Positions 17,639 to 25,024 of a stretch of DNA of 64,000 nucleotides are shown here, piece by piece. This DNA is from Microbacterium sp. Leaf288 (GTDB lineage: Bacteria; Actinomycetota; Actinomycetes; Actinomycetales; Microbacteriaceae). The stretch covers positions 804,902-868,901 of the forward strand of contig NZ_LMNI01000001.1 in NCBI RefSeq assembly GCF_001422925.1, given 5' to 3'. The translations under genes and the position numbers were made by a program. Numbering within the stretch: position 1 is the stretch's first letter; each line of letters opens with the position of its first letter. The notes under the pieces were generated by a model. It saw only the letters and a program-made list of their open reading frames with translations, was not told the origin of the DNA and ran no database searches.

Positions 17639-18504
17639 GTGCCCCAGACACGGTTTCCGTCGGCGCGCAGGGCACGGATGCGCCGCTGCTCGAGGTGCGC
17701 AACCTCGTCGTGCGCTACGGCAAGAAGGGACCGGCCGCGGTCGACGACGTCTCGTTCGCGATCGCCCGCGGTGAGACGCTCGGGCTCGTCGGCGAGTCCG
17801 GTTCGGGAAAGACGACGATCGGCCGGGCGATCCTCGGCCTGCAGCCGGTGAGCGACGGGCAGATCCTCTTCGAGGGGCGCGACATCACGCACGCCAGCGT
17901 CGCCGAACGTCGTGCGTTGCAGGGGGACCTTCGCGCGGTGTTCCAAGACCCGTTCTCGTCGCTCAACCCGCGCCGGGTGATCGGCGACGCCCTCACGGAG
18001 CCGCTCCGCGTCGCCGGTGTCGCCCGCGAGGAGCGGGAGCGCCGCGCGAATGAGGTCCTCGCGTCGGTGGGGCTTCCCGCCGGCTCGTACGACCGGTACC
18101 CGCGCCAGTTCTCCGGCGGGCAGCGGCAGCGGATCGCGATCGCGCGGGCACTCGTGACGGATCCGCGCCTGGTCGTGTGCGACGAGGCGGTGAGCGCGCT
18201 CGATCTGTCGACGCAGGCGCAGGTGCTGAACCTCCTCGCCGAGCTGCGTGCCGGCGCCGATCTCGGCTACCTCTTCATCGCCCACGACATGGCGGTCGTC
18301 GAGTTCCTCGCCCAGCGGGTCGTCGTGCTCTATCGCGGAAAGGTCATGGAGCAGGGAGCCACGGTCGACGTCATCCGCAGCCCGCAGAGCGAGTACACGC
18401 GTGTGCTCATGGCAGCCTCGCCCGTGCCGGATCCCGACGAGCAGGCCCGCCGCCGCGAGGTCTGGCAGAGGCTGCGGGCGCAGGCGAAGGCGGCGGTCGG
18501 CTGA
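17635..18504 (+). CDS. ABC transporter ATP-binding protein (DppF type)
   Basis: The 289-residue ATPase has Walker A GESGSGKT, signature FSGGQRQR, Walker B LVVCDEAV and the H-loop IAHD. It pairs with the ATPase half of the fusion to power import. AGGAG lies at 17623-17627, and the start overlaps the fusion stop (ATGA at 17635). It ends the four-gene transporter operon, which meets the lysR gene tail to tail with a 9-bp gap. Confidence 0.87.
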   Translation: MSAPDTVSVGAQGTDAPLLEVRNLVVRYGKKGPAAVDDVSFAIARGETLGLVGESGSGKTTIGRAILGLQPVSDGQILFEGRDITHASVAERRALQGDLRAVFQDPFSSLNPRRVIGDALTEPLRVAGVAREERERRANEVLASVGLPAGSYDRYPRQFSGGQRQRIAIARALVTDPRLVVCDEAVSALDLSTQAQVLNLLAELRAGADLGYLFIAHDMAVVEFLAQRVVVLYRGKVMEQGATVDVIRSPQSEYTRVLMAASPVPDPDEQARRREVWQRLRAQAKAAVG

Positions 18505-18513
18505 CCCGGCGGG

Positions 18514-19425
18514 TCAGTGGAGCGTCGCATCGACGAGCGGCGAGAGCTCCTGCGCCGTCTCGCGGAACGTCCTGACCATCGGGTTCGGCGAATCGCTGAG
18601 GCTGCACAGCACGATCGTGGCCGGCTCGATGTCGGAGATCGGCACGAACGCGAGCTCGTCGCGGCGGTACTGGCGTGAAGCGGACTGCCCCGCGATGTTC
18701 ACCCCCGCCCCGGCTGCGACCAGCTCGAAGAGCCCGTCGACGCTGTCGGCCGTCGGGCCGCGGCGGGGTCGCGTCCCGTCCGGGCGGGGGTCGACGATCC
18801 ACCAGTTCACGACCTCGGGAACCCCGCGGGCGACCGCCACGAACACCTCGTCGTTGGTCTCCACGATGGTGACCGACTCTCGTCCGGCGAGGGCGTGACC
18901 GGCGGGGACGACGAGCACCCGCGGCTCGCGCCACAGCGGCTCCACACGGATCCGAGGCGGCAGCACCATCGGCGACGGCGCGAACACGACATCGACCCGC
19001 CCGGCTTCGAGTTCCGAGGCCACGTCGAAGAAGCCGAGCCGCCGCATCTCGATCCGCGCCGTCGGGATCGCCTGCATCGTCGCGGCGATCGCGGCGGTGG
19101 TCAGCGCGCCCGCGCCTGCGGCGACGACGCCGACGCGCAGGAGCGGCGTGTGCTGATCGCGGCGCACCGACTGCGCCCAGGCGAGGAGCTGATCGTGGTC
19201 GTCCTGCACACGACGGGCGAGAGGCAGCAGGTCGCGCCCGTAGCCGGTGAGCTCGACTTTGCGAGGACTTCGATCGAACAGCTTGACGCCGAGCTGCTGC
19301 TCGAGGCGGCTGATCTGCTGGCTCAGCGACGGAGGGGTGATGCTGAGGCGCTCAGCGGCGCGACCGAAGTGCAGCTCCTCGGCGAGCACGCAGAAATACC
19401 GGATCACGTGGATGGGCACGTCCAT
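18514..19425 (-). CDS. LysR-family transcriptional regulator
   Basis: This 303-residue protein has the N-terminal LysR winged helix (residues 1-60, with HFGRAAERLSITPPSLSQQISRLEQQLG) and a C-terminal co-inducer domain from about residue 90. It lies between the transporter operon and the divergent cupin-hydrolase operon, the normal place for a LysR activator of its neighbours. A reverse-strand TAAGAT -10 (19432-19437) is 6 nt before ATG 19425, so its message is probably leaderless. The T-N11-A box overlaps that -10, which points to autorepression. Confidence 0.9.
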   Translation of the reverse strand: MDVPIHVIRYFCVLAEELHFGRAAERLSITPPSLSQQISRLEQQLGVKLFDRSPRKVELTGYGRDLLPLARRVQDDHDQLLAWAQSVRRDQHTPLLRVGVVAAGAGALTTAAIAATMQAIPTARIEMRRLGFFDVASELEAGRVDVVFAPSPMVLPPRIRVEPLWREPRVLVVPAGHALAGRESVTIVETNDEVFVAVARGVPEVVNWWIVDPRPDGTRPRRGPTADSVDGLFELVAAGAGVNIAGQSASRQYRRDELAFVPISDIEPATIVLCSLSDSPNPMVRTFRETAQELSPLVDATLH

Positions 19426-19434
19426 GCTCGGATC

Positions 19435-19449
19435 TTAGCCTCAGGCTAA
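19435..19449. promoter_or_regulatory. LysR T-N11-A box, copy 2 (perfect palindrome)
   Basis: TTAGCCTCAGGCTAA has perfect 7-bp arms around one central base and starts 10 bp upstream of the lysR ATG, overlapping its -10. It is about 130 bp upstream of the divergent cupin gene. The related copy at 12765 indicates a shared regulon. Confidence 0.7.
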
Positions 19450-19580
19450 CGCCGGGTAGGGATGTCGAACTTCCTCAGGGTGCGGAACCTCGTGAGACTT
19501 GAGGCATCTGGAACGGTCGATCGGAATGGCCCGATGTTCCCGTCTGCCTAACGGCACCACTGTCTTACATGGAGGTAAGC

Positions 19581-20126
19581 ATGACCACTTTCGCCGCTGA
19601 CGACCCCGACAAGGTCGCGTTCGCCGGAATCCTGCCCGCGGCCCCGAAGCCTTACGTGATCGGCAACGGGCAGGGTGAGAAGTCGCTCGTCTTCGACCAG
19701 CTCTTCGAGATCCTGGTCTCGGGAGACGAGACGGACGACCAGTACGGCGCGTGGACGATGAAGGCGCGTCAGGGGGACCGCATCCCCGCCCACACGCACC
19801 TCGAGACCCACGAGTTCTTCTACGTCGTCGACGGCGAGATCTCGGTGTGGATGGACGACCAGGCGGACTACCACAGCAAGACCACGCTCACCACGGGCGA
19901 CTTCGCGTTCGTGCCGGCGAACATCGTCCATGCGTTCAAGATCGAGAACACCACGACGGTGTTCGGCGCCGGCACGGCGGGCTTCGAGCGGTTCTTCCAC
20001 GCGATCGGCCAGAAGACCGACCTCGATGAGCCTCAGGGTGTGTACGTACCGGACTTCTCGATCATGCGCGCCGCGGGCGAGAAGTACGCCACGATCTTCA
20101 TGCCCGAGTTCCGGTTCCGCGACTGA
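19581..20126 (+). CDS. Quercetinase-like monocupin dioxygenase
   Basis: The 181-residue single cupin has a complete motif 1 (G65, H71, H73, E78 in GDRIPAHTHLETHEFF) and motif 2 with H117 (VPANIVHAF), giving the 3-His-1-Glu metal site. Length, the N-terminal KPYVIGNGQGEK stretch and the FERFFHAIG segment resemble the Streptomyces monocupin quercetinase QueD, which opens the C ring of flavonols and releases CO. A GGAGGT ribosome binding site at 19571 fixes the start at 19581. It leads an operon with two alpha/beta hydrolases that could cleave the resulting depside ester. Substrate identity is inference. Confidence 0.78.
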   Translation: MTTFAADDPDKVAFAGILPAAPKPYVIGNGQGEKSLVFDQLFEILVSGDETDDQYGAWTMKARQGDRIPAHTHLETHEFFYVVDGEISVWMDDQADYHSKTTLTTGDFAFVPANIVHAFKIENTTTVFGAGTAGFERFFHAIGQKTDLDEPQGVYVPDFSIMRAAGEKYATIFMPEFRFRD

Positions 20127-20133
20127 CGCACCC

Positions 20134-20916
20134 GTGTCCTCGCTCTTCGAGGTCGACGTCGCCCAGACCGAGGGATTCCGGCCGCTGTCGCTCGACCTGC
20201 GCACCCCCGAGACCGCAGGCGCGCCCCTCGTCGTGTTCCTGCACGGCGGGGGGTGGCTGCGCGGCAGCCGCAAGGTCTTCACCCCCGGCATCAGCGTCGC
20301 CGATTCGTTCGACCGCATCGTCGCCGCGGGCTTCGCGATCGCGTCGGTCGAGTATCGGCTGAGCGGCGAGGCGCGCTTCCCCGCACAGCTGGACGACGTG
20401 GATGCCGCGATCACGTGGTTGCAGGACCACGCGGCCGAGTGCGGCGTGGATGCCTCGCGCACGGCGCTGTGGGGAGTCTCGGCGGGCGCGACGCTCGCCG
20501 CGCTCACGGGGCTCCGCCGCCGTGACGTGCGCGGCGTCGTGGACTGGTTCGGTCCCGCCGACCTCTTCACGATGGCTGAACACGACATGGGCGATCCGCC
20601 CGAGAAGACCCGTGAGGCTCGCTGGATCGGCGGACCCGCCGCAGAGCAACCCGAGGTCGCACGCCGTGCGAGTCCCGCCCACCAGGTGCACGCCGGCGCT
20701 CCGCCGTTCCACATCGCGCACGGCACCGCCGACGAGCACGTGCCGTTCTCGCAGAGCGAGGCGCTCGCCGAGGCACTCCGAGTCGTCGGAGCCGATGTCG
20801 ACTTCCACACCGTTGCGGGCGGAAAGCACTTCTGGCAGGGGCTCGACGACCCGTCCACGGTGTTCGACGCCGCGATCGACTTCTGCTCGCGCGTCACACA
20901 TTCACAAGGAGACTGA
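20134..20916 (+). CDS. Alpha/beta hydrolase (esterase-like)
   Basis: This 260-residue alpha/beta hydrolase has the oxyanion-hole HGGG (residues 37-40), nucleophile S116 in GVSAG, D200 in GTADEHVPF and H232 in GGKHFW, a full catalytic triad. The GTG at 20134 lies 7 nt after the cupin stop with no strong ribosome binding site, which suggests coupling. No signal peptide is present. In context it may hydrolyse an ester product of the cupin dioxygenase. Confidence 0.82.
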   Translation: MSSLFEVDVAQTEGFRPLSLDLRTPETAGAPLVVFLHGGGWLRGSRKVFTPGISVADSFDRIVAAGFAIASVEYRLSGEARFPAQLDDVDAAITWLQDHAAECGVDASRTALWGVSAGATLAALTGLRRRDVRGVVDWFGPADLFTMAEHDMGDPPEKTREARWIGGPAAEQPEVARRASPAHQVHAGAPPFHIAHGTADEHVPFSQSEALAEALRVVGADVDFHTVAGGKHFWQGLDDPSTVFDAAIDFCSRVTHSQGD

Positions 20917-20917
20917 A

Positions 20918-20986
20918 GTGACAGACCCCACTCGCGACGAAGGCTTCCACCTCGCATCACCTGAGCCCTTCGGTGCATGCCGATGA
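20918..20986 (+). CDS. 22-residue leader peptide coupled to the next hydrolase
   Basis: A strong AAGGAG (20906-20911) precedes GTG 20918, which opens a 22-codon frame ending in TGA at 20984-20986. That stop overlaps ATG 20983 of the next gene (ATGA). The downstream gene has no ribosome binding site of its own, so ribosomes finishing this peptide probably restart there. Alternatively this is the true N-terminus of the hydrolase shifted out of frame by one indel. I recognise no motif in the peptide. Confidence 0.5.
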   Translation: MTDPTRDEGFHLASPEPFGACR

Positions 20987-21873
20987 TGACCGAGATCCAC
21001 GACGTCGCGCTCTCCGCTGGCGGTTTCGACTTCCGCGTGCGCGTGTACCCCGCTGTCGAGCCCAACGGCTCGCTGCTGGTCTGGCTGCACGGAGGTGCGT
21101 TCATGTTCGGCGACCTCGAGATGCCGGAGGCCGACCAGGTCGGACGGCGGCTGAGCGAGACCGGAACCATCGTGGTGTCGGTCGACTACACGCTTGCGCC
21201 GCTCGACGCCCTGGAAGGTCTCGCCCCGCCAGACCCGGACGCAGGCCTGCCCACGCCGGAGCAGCTGCGGGCGGAGGCCGACTCCGCCCGCCCTCGCGCC
21301 CGGTTCCCGGTCGCCGGACTGCAGACCGTCGCCGCCTTCGACTGGGCCGTTGCGAACGCCCGCACGTACGGCGCCGACCCCGAGCGGGTGTCGCTGGGCG
21401 GTGCAAGCGCCGGTGCCAACCTGTCGGCCGGCGCCGCGATGCGACTGCGTGATCGCGGCACGACGGCCCCCCGCATCCTCGCGCTCGTGTACCCGTCGCT
21501 GCACGACGGCATACTGCCTCCGAACGACGAGACGGCCGGGCTCCTGCGGGACGTTCCGCCGTCGCGGCTGTTCACGCCCGAGACCCGCGCCGCGATCAAC
21601 CGCAACTACCTGCCCGACGGCAGCGACCCCGACGGCTACGCATTCCCGGGCGGCCATGACGTCGCAGGCCTGCCCGAGGTGCTGATGGTCAACGCCGAGC
21701 TCGACAGCCTGCGCCCCTCTGGCGAGGCGTTCGCGGCGGAACTGGCGGCGGCAAGTGTCGATGTCCGCGTGGTGCGCGAGCGGGGTGCGATGCACGGCTA
21801 CCTGAACGAGATCGGCCACCCGGCCGCCGAGCGCACACTGGTGCTCATCGGGAATGCCGTCGCGGCGCGCTGA
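20983..21873 (+). CDS. Alpha/beta hydrolase (HSL / acetyl-esterase family)
   Basis: The 296-residue protein has the hormone-sensitive-lipase family HGG box (residues 36-38 in WLHGGAF), nucleophile S142 in GGASAGAN, D241 in AELDSLRPSG and H271 in GAMHGY. Family members hydrolyse short acyl or aryl esters. It is the third gene of the cupin operon and seems to be translated by coupling to the 22-residue leader frame. In-frame ATGs at 20977, 20983 and 20986 are all possible starts, and 20983 is chosen for the ATGA overlap. Confidence 0.82.
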   Translation: MMTEIHDVALSAGGFDFRVRVYPAVEPNGSLLVWLHGGAFMFGDLEMPEADQVGRRLSETGTIVVSVDYTLAPLDALEGLAPPDPDAGLPTPEQLRAEADSARPRARFPVAGLQTVAAFDWAVANARTYGADPERVSLGGASAGANLSAGAAMRLRDRGTTAPRILALVYPSLHDGILPPNDETAGLLRDVPPSRLFTPETRAAINRNYLPDGSDPDGYAFPGGHDVAGLPEVLMVNAELDSLRPSGEAFAAELAAASVDVRVVRERGAMHGYLNEIGHPAAERTLVLIGNAVAAR

Positions 21874-21894
21874 GCCGGCGTCGTCCCGGACGAG

Positions 21895-22704
21895 TCACGT
21901 GGCGCGCAGGAGCCTCGAGATGTCGTCCGCCGTCGCCCGCAGGCGATCGAGGATCGGTCCACGCAGCGAGGCGAGATCATGACGCTGCGTCGACACCGCG
22001 ATGTTGATCGCGGCGGCGGGCTTGGAGGCATCCCGTCCGAATACGGGCACCGAGACCGAGCGCAAGCCGGCCGCGACCTCCTGGTCCTGCAGCGAATAGC
22101 CCTGTTCGCGGATGACGGCCAGGCGCTCGCGCAGCTCGTCGAGCGACGTCGCGGCGTTGGGTCCGGCATCCGTCCCGAACTCGTGAGCAGCAAGGGCCGC
22201 GGTGAGCTCTGCGTCGCTCAGATAGGCCAGCAGGAGCTTGCCCATCGAGGTGTAGGCGGCAGGCAGCGTCGACCCGACCTGGATGTTCGCGGTGACGAGG
22301 TCCGAGTTGCGCAGACGTGCGAGGTACAGCACCTGATCGCCGACGAGCACGCCGAGGTTGACGGTCTCGCCGGACTCCTCGGCGAGGTGGCGCAGCGGCT
22401 GCTCGCTGAGCTGGACGAGGCTCGACCCGCGCAGCGCGGCCGAGCCCAGCAGCAGCACGGCGACACCCGGACGGATCGCGCCGTCCGCCAGGCGCTCGAG
22501 GTAACCGCCCTCTTCGAGGGTCGCCACCACGCGGAAGGCCGTCGGCATCGGGATGCCGGTGCGCTCGCTGATGTCGCGGAGCTTGAGCGACGTGACGGAC
22601 TCGTCGAAGAGCCGCAGGACGTCGAGCCCTTTCGCGAGTGCCTCGATGCGATAGCGGCTCGGCGACTTCTCGGCGGACTCGCTCGGGGTCTCTTCGGCTT
22701 TCAT
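21895..22704 (-). CDS. IclR-family transcriptional regulator
   Basis: The 269-residue protein has the IclR winged helix (residues about 18-75, with LRDISERTGIPMPTAFRVVATLEEGGYL) and a C-terminal effector domain (AYTSMGKLLLAYL, then SVPVFGRD). IclR proteins commonly control aromatic-acid and sugar-acid catabolism. It follows the carboxymuconolactone-decarboxylase-like gene by 39 bp on the same strand, so the two are probably cotranscribed from the divergent promoter near 23340, where the 25-bp box lies. Confidence 0.9.
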   Translation of the reverse strand: MKAEETPSESAEKSPSRYRIEALAKGLDVLRLFDESVTSLKLRDISERTGIPMPTAFRVVATLEEGGYLERLADGAIRPGVAVLLLGSAALRGSSLVQLSEQPLRHLAEESGETVNLGVLVGDQVLYLARLRNSDLVTANIQVGSTLPAAYTSMGKLLLAYLSDAELTAALAAHEFGTDAGPNAATSLDELRERLAVIREQGYSLQDQEVAAGLRSVSVPVFGRDASKPAAAINIAVSTQRHDLASLRGPILDRLRATADDISRLLRAT

Positions 22705-22743
22705 CGTGTGAAACCGTATCTCTCGGTCCGGAGGCGTGCAATC

Positions 22744-23301
22744 TCAGCCGTCGACGCGGAACACGCGCAGCTGCAGGGCGAGGGTGGCGTAGTAGCCCAC
22801 GAGCGTCGTGAGCTCGAACACGACGGCTGCGCCGAGGGCGACGGATGCCGCGTCCCACAGTCCGTCGTCGAGATCGCCGCCGACCAGCTGGAGGGTGACG
22901 GCGGCGACGAGACCTTCGTCGCCCTCGAAGGGCGTGATGTCGCCCGCCCGCAACGCGGCCAGCTCGGCGTCGCCGAGGCCCGCAGCGGCGCCCACCGCCT
23001 CGTGGGCTTCTCGCTCGAAGGTGCTGTCCCAGTGGGCCGCGACCAGCAGGATCGCGAGCTCGCGCGCGCGATCGGTGAGCGCACCCCGGTAACGGATGAC
23101 GGACCCGACGTGCTGGAGCGCGCCGCCCAGGTCGGGCGCGAGCAGAAGGGCGTTGAAGGGGCCGCGCAGCGAACCATCCGGCCTGGTCAGGGCGAAGTGC
23201 TGCGGACCCTGGGCGCGCGGCCCGCCGGCGATCGCCCCGTACAGGTCGGCCTGTGCGGGGGAGAGCTCCTCGGGGCGGAGCGGGGGAACGCGGGGCGGCA
23301 T
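22744..23301 (-). CDS. Carboxymuconolactone decarboxylase (CMD/AhpD-fold) family protein
   Basis: The 185-residue all-helical protein matches the CMD family, with a DRARELAILLVAAHWDSTFEREAHEAVGAAAGL segment (about 78-110) where the catalytic region lies. It lacks the CxxC pair of AhpD peroxidase partners, so a decarboxylase or lactone-acting role is more likely than peroxide reduction. GGAGGAG precedes the ATG. It is first in an operon with the iclR gene and divergent from the SDR-FAH-rhamnosidase operon. Confidence 0.78.
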   Translation of the reverse strand: MPPRVPPLRPEELSPAQADLYGAIAGGPRAQGPQHFALTRPDGSLRGPFNALLLAPDLGGALQHVGSVIRYRGALTDRARELAILLVAAHWDSTFEREAHEAVGAAAGLGDAELAALRAGDITPFEGDEGLVAAVTLQLVGGDLDDGLWDAASVALGAAVVFELTTLVGYYATLALQLRVFRVDG

Positions 23302-23314
23302 CTGTCTCCTCCAT

Positions 23315-23343
23315 TTGACGAATCGCTGGGATCAGCCTACATT
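23315..23343 (+). promoter_or_regulatory. Promoter of the SDR-SDR-FAH-FAH-GH78 operon
   Basis: TTGACG (23315-23320) and TACATT (23338-23343) are 17 bp apart. The predicted start, near 23350, falls inside the IclR-type box, ideal for repression. On the reverse strand TAGGCT (23334-23339) can serve the CMD-iclR operon. Confidence 0.65.
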
Positions 23344-23365
23344 CAATCAACGAAAGTCGCTTTCA
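23341..23365. promoter_or_regulatory. IclR-type operator box, copy 2
   Basis: The 25-bp box carries the symmetric core GAAAG-TCG-CTTTC inside ACGAAAG-N4-TTTCA (23350-23365). It overlaps the transcription start of the forward operon and the -35 area of the reverse CMD-iclR promoter, so one site can control both, including iclR itself. It matches the box at 12712-12736 at 19 of 25 positions. Confidence 0.65.
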
Positions 23366-23393
23366 CCCAATGAACTCGATTGCGAGAGACGTC

Positions 23394-24176
23394 ATGGCAG
23401 ACACCCTCCAGGCCGCGAAGGCCGCATGGCTCGGACTCGAGGGCGCGCGCGTGCTCGTCGCCGGAGCCGGCGGGATCGGCGGAGCGTGCGCGCTCGCGTA
23501 CGCCGAGGCCGGGGCATCCGTCGCGGTCGTCGACCGCGATCAGCGCGCGCTGGACGCGATCGGCGCCGACCTCGATGCCACGGGGGCGAGGTACGCGCTC
23601 CACCATGCCGACCTCACCGAGCACGGCGCGGGGGAGCGGGTCGTGGCCGACGTCGTCGAAGAGCTGGGCGGCCTGGACGTGCTGCTCCATGCCGTCGGCA
23701 TCAACGACCGGCGTCCGATCCTCGAGTTCACCGAGGACGAGTGGGACCACATCCTGCGGGTCAACCTGTCGTCCCTCTTCGGGCTGGCGCAGGCAGCCGG
23801 CCGGCACATGGTCGCGCAGGGCCACGGCCGCGTGCTCGCGCTGTCGAGCGTCTCCGGACTGCTGGCCCACCACTCCCACGGGCCCTACGCGGCCTCGAAG
23901 GGCGGGATCAACCAGCTCCTGCGGGTCATGGCGCGCGAGTGGGCCGCGTCGGGCGTCACGGTGAACGCCCTGGCGCCGGGCTACATCGAGACGCCGCTCA
24001 CCGCGGGAGAGCTCGCCAAGCCCGGCAAGCGCAAGGATCTCGAGAACCTCGTCCCTGCCGGCCGTCTCGGCACGCCCGACGAGCTCACCGGCCCCGCGCT
24101 CTTCCTGTCCTCACGGCATGCCGGGTTCGTCACCGGCCATGTCATGTACATCGACGGCGGACGCACGCTCGTCTGA
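23394..24176 (+). CDS. SDR family oxidoreductase
   Basis: The 260-residue classical SDR has a GAGGIGG cofactor motif near residues 23-29, the catalytic Ser in LSSVSG, YAASK as YxxxK and a closing YIDGG. It resembles sugar-acid dehydrogenases such as gluconate 5-dehydrogenase or 2-keto-3-deoxy-acid dehydrogenases. ATG 23394 with GAGAG upstream is preferred over in-frame ATG 23370, which is only about 20 nt from the predicted transcription start and has no ribosome binding site. It is first in the rhamnosidase operon and so may oxidise rhamnose or a derived acid. Confidence 0.82.
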   Translation: MADTLQAAKAAWLGLEGARVLVAGAGGIGGACALAYAEAGASVAVVDRDQRALDAIGADLDATGARYALHHADLTEHGAGERVVADVVEELGGLDVLLHAVGINDRRPILEFTEDEWDHILRVNLSSLFGLAQAAGRHMVAQGHGRVLALSSVSGLLAHHSHGPYAASKGGINQLLRVMAREWAASGVTVNALAPGYIETPLTAGELAKPGKRKDLENLVPAGRLGTPDELTGPALFLSSRHAGFVTGHVMYIDGGRTLV

Positions 24177-24201
24177 GCGCGCTCGACGATTGGAGAACCC
24201 G

Positions 24202-24993
24202 ATGACCGACCCCACCCCGCAGATCTTCCCGCGCTTCGCCGGCAAGACCGTGCTCGTCACCGGTGCCGGCACCGGCTTCGGCGCCGAGATCGCCGTCCGC
24301 GCCGCGCAGGAGGGCGCGAAGGTCGCCGTCCACTACCGCTCGTCGAAGGCGGGCGCCGAAGCGACGCTGCAGCGCATCCGCGAGGCCGGCAGCGACGGCA
24401 TCCTCGTCCAGGCCGACATCGGCTCCTGGGAGCAGATCAAGCGCATGGCCGACGAGGTGTGGGCGGCGTTCGGCACCCTGGACGTGCTCGTCAACAACGT
24501 CGGCGACGTCTCGAGCGAGCAGATGAACTGGGACGAGCTCACGCAGGAGGCCCTCGACGCGGTCATCGACATCGACGTCAAGGGGACGCTCCTCATGACG
24601 CACGAGTTCGGTGAGCGGATGCTGGCACAGGGCCACGGCAGCATCGTGCAGGTCGGCTCGACCGTGATCGTGCGCGGCTCGGCGCGGGCACCGCAGTACG
24701 CCGCGGCGAAGTACGCGATCCTCGGCATCACGAAGTCCTACGCCAAGGCGTTCGCCCCCGCGGTGCGCGTCAACACCTTCGCGCCCGGCTTCATGGAGAC
24801 CGAGCGGCTGCTGAACCGCGAGGACTGGAAGAACGGCCGCCGCGAGGTGCTGCTGTCGCAGACGCCGATGGGCGTCATCCCGCCGCCCGAGTTCGTCACC
24901 GGGGCGTGCCTGTGGCTCGCGACCGACGAGGCGGCCCACCTGACCGGCGGCTACATGCTCGCCGACGGCGGATTCAACATGGTCGGCGCCTGA
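24202..24993 (+). CDS. SDR family oxidoreductase, second copy
   Basis: The 263-residue SDR has TGAGTGFG at about 20-27, NNVG at about 97-100, the catalytic Ser in QVGST and YAAAK as YxxxK, with LADGG near the end. TTGGAGAA precedes the ATG. Two SDRs followed by two FAH enzymes match the enzyme types of the non-phosphorylative deoxysugar route (sugar dehydrogenase, 2-keto-3-deoxy-acid dehydrogenase, diketo-acid hydrolase), but lactonase and dehydratase genes are absent here. Confidence 0.83.
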   Translation: MTDPTPQIFPRFAGKTVLVTGAGTGFGAEIAVRAAQEGAKVAVHYRSSKAGAEATLQRIREAGSDGILVQADIGSWEQIKRMADEVWAAFGTLDVLVNNVGDVSSEQMNWDELTQEALDAVIDIDVKGTLLMTHEFGERMLAQGHGSIVQVGSTVIVRGSARAPQYAAAKYAILGITKSYAKAFAPAVRVNTFAPGFMETERLLNREDWKNGRREVLLSQTPMGVIPPPEFVTGACLWLATDEAAHLTGGYMLADGGFNMVGA

Positions 24994-25024
24994 GCGCCCG
25001 CCCGACATCTAGGAGACAGAACCC

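Noticed and set aside
12906-18504. Nickel or dipeptide transporter
   Set aside because: Family 5 proteins do not reveal the ligand. The divergent cytoplasmic glycosidase and shared operators make a glycoside the better, though unproven, guess.
20918-20986. Definite frameshift of the hydrolase gene
   Set aside because: The ATGA overlap and a complete alpha/beta hydrolase downstream make coupled translation equally likely, so it is kept as an open finding.
22744-23301. AhpD-type peroxidase partner
   Set aside because: The CxxC active-site pair is missing.
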